Positions 1 to 10,142 are shown, numbered from the stretch's first letter. The stretch is DNA of 45,382 nucleotides from Xylanibacillus composti (GCF_018403685.1 NZ_BOVK01000046.1:1-45382), one strand, 5' to 3'. Program-made: numbers and translations. The notes: a model not told the origin generated them from the sequence alone.

Positions 1-3000
1 TGTCCCCCTCATAATTATCTTCATTAATAAACCGCCCCATCGCAGGGTCATACCAGCGGGCTCTCAGGTACTGCAGCTGAGTAGTTTCGTCCCAATATTC
101 GCCAGAGTAGCGGAAAGGATTATCCAAATACTCGGTCGAATGCAGAGGATTTCCCCAGATGTCGTACGTGTATTGATTAATCGGATTGCCTACCCAATCA
201 ACGACCCCTGTTACATCGCCATGACCATTGCGAATATAATATTGGACGGAATCACTCGGCGCGTCGTGTCTGGCTAACAGTCCGATGCCTTGCTCACCGT
301 AAATATATCTGGCCGTCAGCTCTACTTCTCCGTTACTCTTTACAATTCCTTCTCGAAACAGTCTTCCCTGTTCATCATAATAGTACCGCTTTGTCCCGCT
401 TGCATCGGACCTTTCATACAACAGACCATCGCCATTATACCGATACTGAATAACATTGCCATCTTCCATAGTCACTTGTATCAGTCGATCCCTTGCATCA
501 TAGACATAGGCATGTGGTTGTATAGTGGGCGCCAGATCGCTTTGCAAAGTTTGCCGGTTTCCGCGGGCATCATACGTGTAGGTTTCGTTGAATAGACTCG
601 ACGTCTTGATCCGATTCAACTTGTCATAGGTGAATTGATCCGCATTCCCATTTTCATTTCGAGAGCTTATATTTCGGTTGCTATCATAGGTGTATGAGAA
701 AGAAGCAATTCGGGACTGATCGGATCTGCTGTACGAGAGAGATGACAAATTAAATCCGTCATACGCATATCTCTTGAGTATAGCGCCCTCATTATAGTTC
801 AACTGTGCAAGCGTACTATCCTTATTATAGCTTATATCAATGCGGCCCAATTCTAGCACCTGCCAGTTGCTCCCCGTCAGTTGGCCATGTCCTTGGATGT
901 CAATTTTACTCAACCGATTTCGATTGTCATAATGATATTCCACCCGTGAATCAGAAAGGATATATCGATCTGTCAAATTCTGAACATCATAACTGAATAC
1001 CAACGTGGTATTGTCTGGGTAAGTCATGGCCGCCAGTCGATTCGTAGAGTCATAGTAAGCATACCGTGTCGTTCCAGTAGAATCTGTCATCGACAATCGC
1101 TTGCCTCCGGCATCATACGTATAGCTGACGATATCGGTGCCGACTCTGCTGCTCAATAAGAAATTTCGTGAATTGTAGCTGTATTGAGTTGCTTGACTCT
1201 TGTGGTCGACGAATCGAATGAGATTCCCGTTGTCGTCATAAACATATTCCTCCACTAGTCCCTGTGGATTGACCGACTTTATTCGTCGTCCCAGCTCGTC
1301 ATACTGCATGGTCCGTATCTTGTTATCCGGATATTGAATCTCTCGCAAATCATTGCTCATGCTATAACGATAACGGGTTGTTCTCCCCTCCGCATCTTGA
1401 ACGGCAATCAGCCTTCCCACAACATCATAAGTATAGGTTGTCGTATTTCCAGCGGCATCGGTAACGCCCGTAAGATTCCCGGCCAGGTCATAGGTTCGAC
1501 TTGATAAAATCTTCGTGCCAGTAGACGTGATTTCTTCCGTACGTATCAGTCTGCCCATGAGGTCATAGATTTCCCTTAGTTGCTTGCCTTCCTCGTCTAT
1601 TCGGGTTGTCCTGAAAGCAGTATCATCATACTGTACAAGGCTGAAGCTTCCATCGGCATGTGTCATGCGAGTCAAACGGCCCCAATTGTCATACTGATAC
1701 TGTGTGCGATTACGCTTGGCATCCTCGCTCCAGATCTGTCTCCCGTATACGTCATAACCATAGGAAGCGTAACCCAATCCAAGCGTCTCAAATCTTAGCC
1801 AGCCAAATGGGTTATAGTAATATTCTGTTACATGATTGGTCATATCAGTCACGGTAACCGCGTTTCCTATATCATCATATTCCACGCTCAGCTTGCTCTG
1901 ATCCGGCATCATCTGCTCCGTGACTCTTCCCAGTTTGTCGTACTTGAAACTAGTTGGGTTCCCATTTCCATCTACGAATTTCGTCAATTGCCCTGTCAAC
2001 TTATTGTATTCCATAGTTTGTGTGATGGTCCGGGAAGTTCCGTTGGCCTGTACGACGCTAACGGTTTGTTTGGTAGGGTAGCCCCTGTTATATTGGGTCC
2101 CATACTCATAATTCATTACCGTGTTGCGCGCATCACCTCGAATGGTCACCCTGGTGATGTTTCCATGTGCATCTCTGCCATAATTCACTTCTTGCATTAA
2201 TGTCCCTGACGCTGAATTCTCATATACTGCCATTCGACTAATGTCTCCTTGCGGATTCCGATCATAGACGGTAAATTTCGCTTGGTTTGCATTAATCGGT
2301 TCCCGCACGGATTTTAACAAGCGTGTTGTGGTGTCATAGGTGTACTGTATCGTTCGAAGAGGGTCAGTCGAGGTCAAGATATTCCCATAATCATCGTAAG
2401 TAGCACTCGATGTAATTTGCTGAGACTGCGAAGTTCCTCTTGTATACTGGGTTGTCGACTTGTTCGGGACAGGCAGCCGGCGCACCTCATCATATTCTTG
2501 CGTGATTGTACGCGTGGTTCCTCCGCCTGTTTCTACAATACGGGTTGTATAGAACACGGCTGGCGTATTTTCATCGATATGATCTTTCTTATAATGATAC
2601 GTGACTGAAGTCAAACCATTATTTACTGTTGTGGTAAAAGTAGTATCTACCCCATAAGTAGATCCTGGGAAGCCTGAACGGGTGAAGGTAACCCGATTTC
2701 CGTTCTCCTGGGTACCGTCTGTGTAATCCACGAAATCTTCTCTGGAGGTGACGTACCACTTTACTTCAGAGGCTTTCTCCCCTATCCGCTGTCTATAAGA
2801 GGAATACGTGTAGACGGTGCGAGCTCCAGTCGGATGATAGATCCTAGTCAGAAGCAGCACATAGTTATTGCCATCCTCGAAACCGGAACCGAGCAAATTG
2901 AAATCATTATACTCCAGTCTGTATTGATAGACCGTATCCCGGCCTTCAGCATCAGTCACTGCACTAAGGAATTCCTTGTTTCCCGCTGCCATGGATTTGT

Positions 3001-4687
3001 GATAGATCACTTCGCGATCTCCGGATTTGATTTTCACTTGTTCCCTGCTGTAGGTGATACTGATCTCATTCTGCAAAATATCTGTCACTTTAGTCAGCAC
3101 CTCGCCATAAGGTGACACATTCGCATATTGGAAATCAATCGTATTCCCGTAGTCATCTGCCTTTCGGATAAGTCTGCCATCACTCGAAAAGTAATGGCTA
3201 ATCCCGTGAATGGAACGCAAAACATGACTGGACCTTTTTCCATTCACTGTGACCGTATTATTAGTGGATAAAGTCAGGTCTTTCCACGGATATCCAATTA
3301 ATTGGTTGCCCGATGAGATTTCATACGTTCCTGCATCGGCAAGCGAGAGATATCTCTTGCCGTTCTGCGTTTTAATATAAGGGATTTCCCATGACCACCC
3401 TTTTCCCAAAGGAAACCTGTTCTCTTCCGAAAAGGTAAGGTTAGCCTGATTCTCGTACCCTGCTTTTACGTTTTCATGATCAATGGTTATTTCCGCGACC
3501 TGCCCTGTCGGAAACATATAATAATACAATCTGACCCCGTACGCTTCCCTGTACCCTCTCCATACCGTCTGATTAGAGGCGGCCATCTCCTGCATCTGTT
3601 GCTGTGCAGCTTGGTACAGCCTGTTTTCATCCGCATATTCATATCCGAACATTGCAGGCGGAGTGAATTCCCAATATATATTCTGAAAAAGAACATATTG
3701 CGATTCCCGCACCAATGGGATGGGCGATAACCCGGATGAATGATGGATACCGTTCGCATCCACCCGCTCTATGATCAGCCTGACAACCGGGTAGAACCAC
3801 TTTCGCTGATATACTCTGAATTTCGCATCATTCTCGTAATACTTCGCATCCGCACTGTTATATACACGATTTAATTCGAATGACAATCCATTTCTGCCCG
3901 GCAAGGTCATATCCGTCACTCTAGTACTCAGATCACCTGTTAAGGTGGAGATTTGCTCACTGCCGTTTGAAATGGAGAAGGGGGCGCGATTGAATGACGT
4001 ATGCATCCGATTGGCAGCGCCTTGATCGTAATTTTCAGCGAGATTCGGCAACTGCGGCACATCGGCTGACATAGCCGAAAAACCGGCTCTCGCTTTTTCG
4101 GATACGGAAGGCTGCAAGATTGGATCGGCTTGCCAAGTTGTATCCTCCGCAATCGGACTATCTGCTGCCAAACTGCTTTTCGTCCGTTCATTCGTCTCTA
4201 TATATTCTTGCTCTTTCTCTGCCCTTTGATCGTCTTCAGCTTGAAGCTGTATGTGCTGCAAGGAGGCTTCTATCTCCTCCCACTGACTTTCTACTTCAGG
4301 ATGAAGCACAGCCAACTCTTCCTGCAGCTGATCCGCATGATGGCCATTTTTCTGCAATACTTCATACAGTTCTGTTAGCTGGTACCCCTTGTTTACTTGC
4401 TCCCGCAGGACATCCCCAGAGACCTGATATTGGGCTGCCAGCCAATCAAGTGTAAGGATATCCGGTCCCGGCGATAAAGATTCTTGTTCTGGAAGCAGCT
4501 GCAAATCCAACATCTCCTGAGGAAAGTCCGGGCTATTCGCCACATTCTCTAAGAAACGGGGGAACTCCGGGCTTATTGACATAGTCTCCACATATGAGCT
4601 TCCACTATCAACAGCTAAAGCGGGTGTAGGTACTGTTCCGACGAATATCATAGCGAGTATCAAGAGACTCGCAGTTATTTTTTTCAT
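1..4687 (-). CDS. RHS/YD-repeat secreted protein, C-terminus beyond window
   Basis: The reading frame is open from an ATG at 4687 to the window edge (about 1562 residues); I checked phase at both ends and near 2400. It begins with a Sec signal peptide (MKKITASLLI, hydrophobic stretch, then TPALA). A Glu/Gln-rich segment follows, then an RHS-type N-terminal domain (TGDLSTRVTD near residue 240) and dozens of YD repeats such as YDDYGNIL, YDKLGRVTEQ and YDLAGNLTGV. The last visible residues are the conserved RHS core (RYSGEYWDETTQLQYLRARW, then YDPAMGRFINED). In this family YD repeats form a shell around a C-terminal, often toxic, variable domain, which would lie just outside the window. The gene sits 45 bp behind 4733-8668 with no terminator between, so they are probably co-transcribed. 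Odd point: GGAG is 12 nt from the ATG. RHS identity is very secure; toxin or adhesin role is inferred. Confidence 0.93.
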   Translation of the reverse strand, partial: MKKITASLLILAMIFVGTVPTPALAVDSGSSYVETMSISPEFPRFLENVANSPDFPQEMLDLQLLPEQESLSPGPDILTLDWLAAQYQVSGDVLREQVNKGYQLTELYEVLQKNGHHADQLQEELAVLHPEVESQWEEIEASLQHIQLQAEDDQRAEKEQEYIETNERTKSSLAADSPIAEDTTWQADPILQPSVSEKARAGFSAMSADVPQLPNLAENYDQGAANRMHTSFNRAPFSISNGSEQISTLTGDLSTRVTDMTLPGRNGLSFELNRVYNSADAKYYENDAKFRVYQRKWFYPVVRLIIERVDANGIHHSSGLSPIPLVRESQYVLFQNIYWEFTPPAMFGYEYADENRLYQAAQQQMQEMAASNQTVWRGYREAYGVRLYYYMFPTGQVAEITIDHENVKAGYENQANLTFSEENRFPLGKGWSWEIPYIKTQNGKRYLSLADAGTYEISSGNQLIGYPWKDLTLSTNNTVTVNGKRSSHVLRSIHGISHYFSSDGRLIRKADDYGNTIDFQYANVSPYGEVLTKVTDILQNEISITYSREQVKIKSGDREVIYHKSMAAGNKEFLSAVTDAEGRDTVYQYRLEYNDFNLLGSGFEDGNNYVLLLTRIYHPTGARTVYTYSSYRQRIGEKASEVKWYVTSREDFVDYTDGTQENGNRVTFTRSGFPGSTYGVDTTFTTTVNNGLTSVTYHYKKDHIDENTPAVFYTTRIVETGGGTTRTITQEYDEVRRLPVPNKSTTQYTRGTSQSQQITSSATYDDYGNILTSTDPLRTIQYTYDTTTRLLKSVREPINANQAKFTVYDRNPQGDISRMAVYENSASGTLMQEVNYGRDAHGNITRVTIRGDARNTVMNYEYGTQYNRGYPTKQTVSVVQANGTSRTITQTMEYNKLTGQLTKFVDGNGNPTSFKYDKLGRVTEQMMPDQSKLSVEYDDIGNAVTVTDMTNHVTEYYYNPFGWLRFETLGLGYASYGYDVYGRQIWSEDAKRNRTQYQYDNWGRLTRMTHADGSFSLVQYDDTAFRTTRIDEEGKQLREIYDLMGRLIRTEEITSTGTKILSSRTYDLAGNLTGVTDAAGNTTTYTYDVVGRLIAVQDAEGRTTRYRYSMSNDLREIQYPDNKIRTMQYDELGRRIKSVNPQGLVEEYVYDDNGNLIRFVDHKSQATQYSYNSRNFLLSSRVGTDIVSYTYDAGGKRLSMTDSTGTTRYAYYDSTNRLAAMTYPDNTTLVFSYDVQNLTDRYILSDSRVEYHYDNRNRLSKIDIQGHGQLTGSNWQVLELGRIDISYNKDSTLAQLNYNEGAILKRYAYDGFNLSSLSYSRSDQSRIASFSYTYDSNRNISSRNENGNADQFTYDKLNRIKTSSLFNETYTYDARGNRQTLQSDLAPTIQPHAYVYDARDRLIQVTMEDGNVIQYRYNGDGLLYERSDASGTKRYYYDEQGRLFREGIVKSNGEVELTARYIYGEQGIGLLARHDAPSDSVQYYIRNGHGDVTGVVDWVGNPINQYTYDIWGNPLHSTEYLDNPFRYSGEYWDETTQLQYLRARWYDPAMGRFINEDNYEGD

Positions 4688-4732
4688 ACCCTATGTTAGC
4701 TCCTCTCTTCCCTATATTTATGAGCTATACTA

Positions 4733-7700
4733 TTAATCCACATAGTAGGTTCTTATCAGGTTTCCGTTAAGATCGTATTCGAATCGCACAATGGTGCCAT
4801 CTTCATATTCGATGCGCTGAAGCTGCCCCGACCCTTGCGGATCATAATGATAAGTCGGTTGACGATAAGTAGTAAAACGTATCTTGTTACTAGGAGCCGA
4901 CTCGTTACCCGCAATATCAACAGCTCTGACAGAGAACTGATGAGAGGATGCCGGAGTTATTCCTATTAAATTCACTTCAGCCTCCTCTACCAAACCAAGG
5001 AACACAGGACCGTCATAAATTTTGTATCCAAGCAGGCCTATGTTATCCGTTGCCCGCTTCCACTTCAACTGAAGTCTGTCTTGGGAAATATGAACCTGTG
5101 TAACATCCGTCGGCGCAGACGGAGGTGTGCGGTCGATCTTGATTAGAGCCGTCACTTCTTCGCTGACATGCCCGGCATAATCCAGCGTGCGGGCGTATAT
5201 CGCTGTCTCGCCTTCCTCGCTTATTGCGAACGGACCTGTGTAATCCAACCATTCTCCTGCTCCACCAAGCTTGTACTGCGTCTTCAGCACCCCGCTGCCG
5301 TTGTCCCCGCCCGGTGTGATCGTTACGGTTACAGGATTATTCGTCCAGTCGTTCGTGCTAAGTGCAACAGTAGGCGATGTTGGGGCTCCGAAGTCCAGCT
5401 TGGCTATCGCCGTCACTTCTTCGCTGACATGCCCGGCATAATCCAGCGTGCGGGCGTATATCGGTGTCTCGCCTTCCTCGCTTATTGCGAACGGACCTGT
5501 GTAATCCAACCATTCTCCTGCTCCACCAAGCTTGTACTGCGTCTTCAGCACCCCGCTGCCGCTATCCTCGCCCGGTGTGATCGTTACGGTTACAGGATTA
5601 TTCGTCCAGTCGTTCGTGCTAAGTGCAACAGTAGGCGATGTTGGGGCAGTGAGATCGATTCTGACTAAAGCTACGGATTCTGCGCTATAGTTACCAGCAA
5701 CGTCAAGCGTCCTGGCCCTAATCGGTGTCTCGCCTTCCTCGCTTATTGCGAACGGACCTGTGTAATCCAACCATTCTCCTGCTCCACCAAGCTTGTACTG
5801 CGTCTTCAGCACCCCGCTGGCGCTGTCCTCGCCCGGTGTGATCGTAACCGTCGCGACTTCGTTCAGCCAAGTGGCGCCGCTTGGATAAATTGCCGGTGAT
5901 TGGGGAGCAATTGTATCGATTTTAACAACCGCTAATTCTTCTTCACTTATATTCCCTGCGCGATCAAGCGTACGGGCATAGATGACAGTTTCGCCTTCGT
6001 TATCTATAGATAAAGGGTAGTCGTAGTCGATCCATTCGCCGTGACTGCCGATTTTATATTGGCTTTTCCACACACCACTGTCTGCATCTTCACCAGAGTA
6101 AATCGTCACTTCAACGGATTGATTCGTCCACTGTGTTGTTGTTAGATGGATAACTGGTTTGGATGGAAGTGTCAGATCAGCGTCATTCTCCAATATAGAA
6201 ACACCATCACTTACAGGGGAGTCATAATCGATCCCGTTCCTGGCTTTCACTGTAAAGACTGCAGTAGTTCCACTATTTAATCCGGTTAACTCTACTGTAG
6301 TTTCAATAGTTGACAACAAATAGGAATCATTGCGATAAACGTCATAAGTTACATTCCCCCAAGCTTCATCTACTGAATCCCATGTTAATGTCGCAGAAGA
6401 ACCAATATGTTCGATAACCCTCAAATTTTGCGGAGGGGTCAAGGTATAACCTGCGTGCAGCGTGTATGGAGAATCCCCATAATCCTCTTCCAAGCTAATC
6501 CCACTAATCTTGATGTAATAAACATTTCCCGCTTCAGTAGGTAAACGCATAGGGTAAGTTTGAATCGCTCCGGAAATATCCCGCTGCAAGTTTCCTGCTG
6601 CATCGTAGATGTACATCTTGTAATGTTTGCTTTCCGGTCCTGCAAAGCTTACTGTCAATACTCCTGACATTTCCGCTTCATACATAAAGTAATCCTGATC
6701 TCCGGGAATGCCAATATAAGACGCATATGCAATCCCTCTCTGAATCGGAATTGCGGATTCCATCGTATCGTTGTTCTCGAATATGTCATAGTTCGGCAGC
6801 AGCTCTAACCGGAATCGATAAGGAGAGGCACTATAATCTTCCCCGCTTGCCCCAAAAATATAGACGTAGTATCGCTCCCCAGCGGTAATCCTGAAAAATA
6901 GTTCTTCGTCTTGTCCCAGCCCTCTAGCTCCTTGCGCGATTATTCTGTTCGTTTCACTATTCAGTATGTCCACATTGTAATTTACCTGGTCAGGAACCGA
7001 TAAAATTAAGCGGCCTATCCCGTCTTGTTCCGCTATGAAGGAATAATAGTCATGATCTAAAGGCAAGGGGATTAGGGCTTCGTATTCTTTATCCGCTTCG
7101 ATGGCGAACGCCTGCCCAGGGTTATTGTTCGGTTCATAATTGTCTGCATAGACAACCTCAATTTCACCTAACTGCAATATATATGGTTCTTCTCCGTAGT
7201 TTCCGCTGCTTAAAGTATCGCCGGACACCCGAATCGTATAGGGGGTTCCCGCTTGTACAGACAACTCTATCCGTTCAGACATCCCTCGTTCTCTTGTGCT
7301 TCTTCTGCTCACAGCGCCGCTCGACATCTCCAGATCGTAGTTTTTATCCGTCGGGACAATCAGATCAATGGTAATATTGCCGCTCACTTCTGGAATCAAC
7401 AAGTACTTGTCCACATCCCCGGGTACGGAAATATACGAAGAATAGCTACGCTCCGCCTCTACCTCATACGGCGTTTCGTCGTTAAATTCATAAGTGTCCA
7501 CTACGCTCGAATCTATGGCCCCCACCCGGAGCACATACTCGCTTGTATAGCGGTTGTTGCCATCAATCCGAATCACATAATTCTGTCCTGCTTTGGCATA
7601 AAAATGAAGAGAACTCAATTGACCGTATGACGTTGCACTTTTGAAAAATAGGCCTGTTTGCTCGTCAATCAAATTCATCCTGTACATCCCCGTTGACGCG

Positions 7701-8668
7701 GGAACGAGGTCGAACCGGATAGCACCATCCGCCGCAGCGGTGAAGGTGTAGTAGTCGATATCGCCAACAGCGCCTATTGCAGATGCGTAATCCGTTCCTT
7801 CGTAAACCTCGTAGGCTTCACTAAGTCGATCATTGAATTCATACGCATCATTAACGGGAGGCGTGATCCCGCTTATATCTAGGGTATAGGTGACCGAATC
7901 ATACACAAAAGAGAAGGCATCGTATACTTGAACGTAATATGTTTCCCCTGCAATTACGCGAAAGGTCAGTACTTCCTCTATTCCTGTCCCTCGATTTCCT
8001 GTCCATCGAAAATCTATGTCCGATGCGCGGATAGTCAAGTCATAGTTGCAATTGTCAGGAACCTTTAACCGAATGGTCATATCTCCGCTTGCCTCGGCCA
8101 TAAAAACGTAGTAGTCCGACTCCCAGGGTGCGGCGATGGATGATACATACTGGTTTCCTGCACGAATGGGGTAAGCCGTTTCTTCACTGTTGTTTTGACC
8201 AATTCCCGCTTCCGTAGTGAAATCGAATGAAAAGGGTGCATCCAGAACATTTCCTGACAAATCAGACACGGCATCCGCAGGAAGAAAGAATGAATAGGAA
8301 GTTGCATACTGCAATGGAGAAGTCGGCTGGAGAATTAGCGCATTCTCTTGAATGTTGTTCGTTGCATCCACTACCCCACTGCTAGAACGAAGCTCTATGT
8401 TCTCATAGGCTGCACCTGGCTGTATGTTCTGATTAAAGACAAGATATACGGCAGTAGTAACAGAAACAGCTGCACTTCCGCCACTCGGATGTACAAAAAG
8501 CACCTCCAAGCCTGAGGAAATTTCATTTGATTGACCGGACGCATAAGTTACTTGCGGGGGTGCAGGCAAGCCTGTCCTCGTCAGTTCACCCATTCCTCCC
8601 CATCCCTGCAGCAGCAATAAGACACAGAAAACAGAAATAATTTTTAGAATTTTCAATTTTCTTTTCAC
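4733..8668 (-). CDS. Exported multidomain surface protein: Big_5, PPC-like, FN3, Ig-like repeats, terminal YD repeat
   Basis: The protein has 1311 residues. I chose GTG at 8668 because AGGTGA lies 5 nt upstream and the protein then opens with a signal peptide (KRKLKILKIISVFCVLLLL). The frame runs open to 8848, but that would put the start inside the promoter. Approximate order: Big_5-like domain (45-145); five PPC-like beta domains of about 115 residues, each with a (Y/F)E.N(D/N) start and a D.DYY.F strand (150-725); FN3 (730-815); four 87-residue Ig-like repeats with KTQYKLG..GEW and ARTLDYAG motifs (834-1180); FN3; and a C-terminal YD repeat (residues 1275-1311, FEYDLNGNLI). All recognisable domains are binding or structural; no catalytic motif was seen. 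The terminal YD repeat and the RHS gene immediately downstream suggest a partnership or a split RHS system. The precise role is unknown. Confidence 0.88.
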   Translation of the reverse strand: MKRKLKILKIISVFCVLLLLQGWGGMGELTRTGLPAPPQVTYASGQSNEISSGLEVLFVHPSGGSAAVSVTTAVYLVFNQNIQPGAAYENIELRSSSGVVDATNNIQENALILQPTSPLQYATSYSFFLPADAVSDLSGNVLDAPFSFDFTTEAGIGQNNSEETAYPIRAGNQYVSSIAAPWESDYYVFMAEASGDMTIRLKVPDNCNYDLTIRASDIDFRWTGNRGTGIEEVLTFRVIAGETYYVQVYDAFSFVYDSVTYTLDISGITPPVNDAYEFNDRLSEAYEVYEGTDYASAIGAVGDIDYYTFTAAADGAIRFDLVPASTGMYRMNLIDEQTGLFFKSATSYGQLSSLHFYAKAGQNYVIRIDGNNRYTSEYVLRVGAIDSSVVDTYEFNDETPYEVEAERSYSSYISVPGDVDKYLLIPEVSGNITIDLIVPTDKNYDLEMSSGAVSRRSTRERGMSERIELSVQAGTPYTIRVSGDTLSSGNYGEEPYILQLGEIEVVYADNYEPNNNPGQAFAIEADKEYEALIPLPLDHDYYSFIAEQDGIGRLILSVPDQVNYNVDILNSETNRIIAQGARGLGQDEELFFRITAGERYYVYIFGASGEDYSASPYRFRLELLPNYDIFENNDTMESAIPIQRGIAYASYIGIPGDQDYFMYEAEMSGVLTVSFAGPESKHYKMYIYDAAGNLQRDISGAIQTYPMRLPTEAGNVYYIKISGISLEEDYGDSPYTLHAGYTLTPPQNLRVIEHIGSSATLTWDSVDEAWGNVTYDVYRNDSYLLSTIETTVELTGLNSGTTAVFTVKARNGIDYDSPVSDGVSILENDADLTLPSKPVIHLTTTQWTNQSVEVTIYSGEDADSGVWKSQYKIGSHGEWIDYDYPLSIDNEGETVIYARTLDRAGNISEEELAVVKIDTIAPQSPAIYPSGATWLNEVATVTITPGEDSASGVLKTQYKLGGAGEWLDYTGPFAISEEGETPIRARTLDVAGNYSAESVALVRIDLTAPTSPTVALSTNDWTNNPVTVTITPGEDSGSGVLKTQYKLGGAGEWLDYTGPFAISEEGETPIYARTLDYAGHVSEEVTAIAKLDFGAPTSPTVALSTNDWTNNPVTVTITPGGDNGSGVLKTQYKLGGAGEWLDYTGPFAISEEGETAIYARTLDYAGHVSEEVTALIKIDRTPPSAPTDVTQVHISQDRLQLKWKRATDNIGLLGYKIYDGPVFLGLVEEAEVNLIGITPASSHQFSVRAVDIAGNESAPSNKIRFTTYRQPTYHYDPQGSGQLQRIEYEDGTIVRFEYDLNGNLIRTYYVD
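5130..5900 (-). repeat. Three near-identical 261-bp tandem coding repeats
   Basis: The motif ttattgcgaacggacctg recurs at 5221, 5482 and 5743, a period of exactly 261 bp (87 codons). Copies one and two differ at only a few bases over about 240 bp; the third diverges at one end. A fourth, older copy is recognisable only as protein (about 5940-6180). They encode the Ig-like repeats of 4733-8668. The high DNA identity points to recent duplication or gene conversion, and copy number could vary by slippage. Confidence 0.9.
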
Positions 8669-8819
8669 ATCATTCACCTGCCAATAAAGAATTGAATAAC
8701 AGACTGTAATGATAGTGTGTTCATACAATGCGTGTGAGCCATTTGAAAGTAGGGAAAAATGAAAGAGTCTGAGATGGTGTGATATTAAAGAGAAAACGCG
8801 AGGGAAGGACCTGTACAAA

Positions 8820-8848
8820 AAAATACACTGTTTTCGTTTATCTGTCAA
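8820..8848 (-). promoter_or_regulatory. SigA-type promoter for the surface protein/RHS operon
   Basis: On the minus strand TTGACA (8848-8843) is separated by 17 bp from TATTTT (8825-8820). Transcription would start near 8813, leaving an untranslated leader of about 145 nt before the GTG at 8668. Confidence 0.6.
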
Positions 8849-9006
8849 TCTCCCTTTAATTTCTATATTTCTTTTGGATTCCTTTTTGTTTTACTCAGAA
8901 ACTTTTTCATGAATCAAGTTAAATTTTGGAGGAAATTAGGTGTTTGTGTCGAATTGTTTGAATGGATATATGGTTTTGACGCTTGATACTTGGGGAGTGT
9001 ATTGGA

Positions 9007-10140
9007 TTGGCTATCATTGATGTTATCAAGTTCGACGGAATTGCGAACCGCGACTGGCTCGTGTATCGCTATCCCGGAGATAATTTCGCAAACGGCACCC
9101 AATTGATTGTCGGTGAAGGACAAGTCGCCATCTTCGTCAAGGGCGGACAGGCAGTCGATTATTATACAGCGGGCACGTATACGCTAAAAACAGAAAATGT
9201 TCCTTTCTTGCGGTCGCTCATTAATCTCCCGTTTGGAGGCAAAACTCCGTTCACTGCAGAGGTATTCTTCATTAATAAGGCGGCCAAGCTGGATCTGCTA
9301 TGGGGAACTTCAGATCCTGTAAGCCTGATTGATCCCAAGTACGGGGTTCGCTTAAGAGTCCGGGCATTCGGACAGCTGGGCCTCAGAATTGAGGATTTCC
9401 GCGTATTCCTGACCGAATTGATCGGCGCAGTCGGGCAGAACCGCATTGTGAAATACGACACGGTCATCGGCTACTTCAGGGGCGAAATTGTGACTACTAT
9501 GAAAAGTGTCATTGCCGATGTCATTATCAATAAGAAGATTTCCGTCTTGGAGATTGCGCCTCATCTGGATGAGCTGTCTGACTTGTCCAGAGATACCTTA
9601 ATGGAAGAGTTCGAGCGGTTTGGCGTGAAAATTGTGAATTTCCACTTGAAATCTATTAATTTCCCTGACGAGGATTTTGACATGATCAACAAGCTGCTGG
9701 GGGAGAAGGCGGCGTTCGACATATTCGGAGATCAGCGGTACAACGTAAAGCGCACCTTCGATGTCATGGAGACAGCTGCGGGCAATGAGGGCCAAGGAAG
9801 CCTGGCTGCAGCGGGTCTTGGACTTGGACTTGGCGCTGGAGCCGGCGCTACCATCAGCAGCCGGGTGCACGATGCGGTGAACGCATCGGCTTCGACGAGT
9901 GCTTGCACGAAGTGCGGACAGGCCAATCCTCCGGGTACGAGGTTCTGCACCAACTGCGGGGAGAAGCAGGAAACCGCACAAATTTCTTGTTACTCCTGCA
10001 ATGCCTCGATTGCAGAAGGTGTGAGATTTTGTCCGGAGTGCGGAGCATCCATGGAAGAAAAGCGCTGCCCGGGCTGCGGCGGCTCCCATCGGCCGGGTAC
10101 GAAGTTCTGCCCGGAATGCGGTACGAGAATGGAGGAATAG
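9007..10140 (+). CDS. SPFH-domain protein with C-terminal zinc ribbons (YdjI-like)
   Basis: The protein has 377 residues. TTG at 9007 was chosen because GGGGAG lies 9 nt upstream and the resulting start (MAIIDVIKFDG) matches the usual start of this family. Residues 1-270 are an SPFH/band-7-like domain of the 'virion core protein' type, with WLVYRYPG and the typical GQVAIFVKGG strand. A Gly/Ala-rich linker follows, then three CxxC pairs of zinc ribbons (CTKCG..CTNCG, CYSC..CPECG, CPGCG..CPECG). There is no transmembrane segment, so membrane attachment probably comes from a partner. The next gene starts 3 bp downstream and encodes a membrane protein, as in the B. subtilis ydjGHI group, where the SPFH protein works with PspA at the membrane. 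No pspA is visible here. Identity is strong; the envelope-stress role is inferred. Confidence 0.85.
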   Translation: MAIIDVIKFDGIANRDWLVYRYPGDNFANGTQLIVGEGQVAIFVKGGQAVDYYTAGTYTLKTENVPFLRSLINLPFGGKTPFTAEVFFINKAAKLDLLWGTSDPVSLIDPKYGVRLRVRAFGQLGLRIEDFRVFLTELIGAVGQNRIVKYDTVIGYFRGEIVTTMKSVIADVIINKKISVLEIAPHLDELSDLSRDTLMEEFERFGVKIVNFHLKSINFPDEDFDMINKLLGEKAAFDIFGDQRYNVKRTFDVMETAAGNEGQGSLAAAGLGLGLGAGAGATISSRVHDAVNASASTSACTKCGQANPPGTRFCTNCGEKQETAQISCYSCNASIAEGVRFCPECGASMEEKRCPGCGGSHRPGTKFCPECGTRMEE

Positions 10141-10142
10141 GC

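Noticed and set aside
1-4687. Several plus-strand ORFs of 60-170 codons opposite the RHS and surface-protein genes
   Set aside because: They are antisense shadows of a long repetitive coding region, without ribosome binding sites or recognisable domains.
8669-8848. A longer reading of the surface protein, starting at 8848
   Set aside because: The first codons coincide with the -35 element TTGACA and the added residues hide the signal peptide; GTG 8668 has a proper ribosome binding site.
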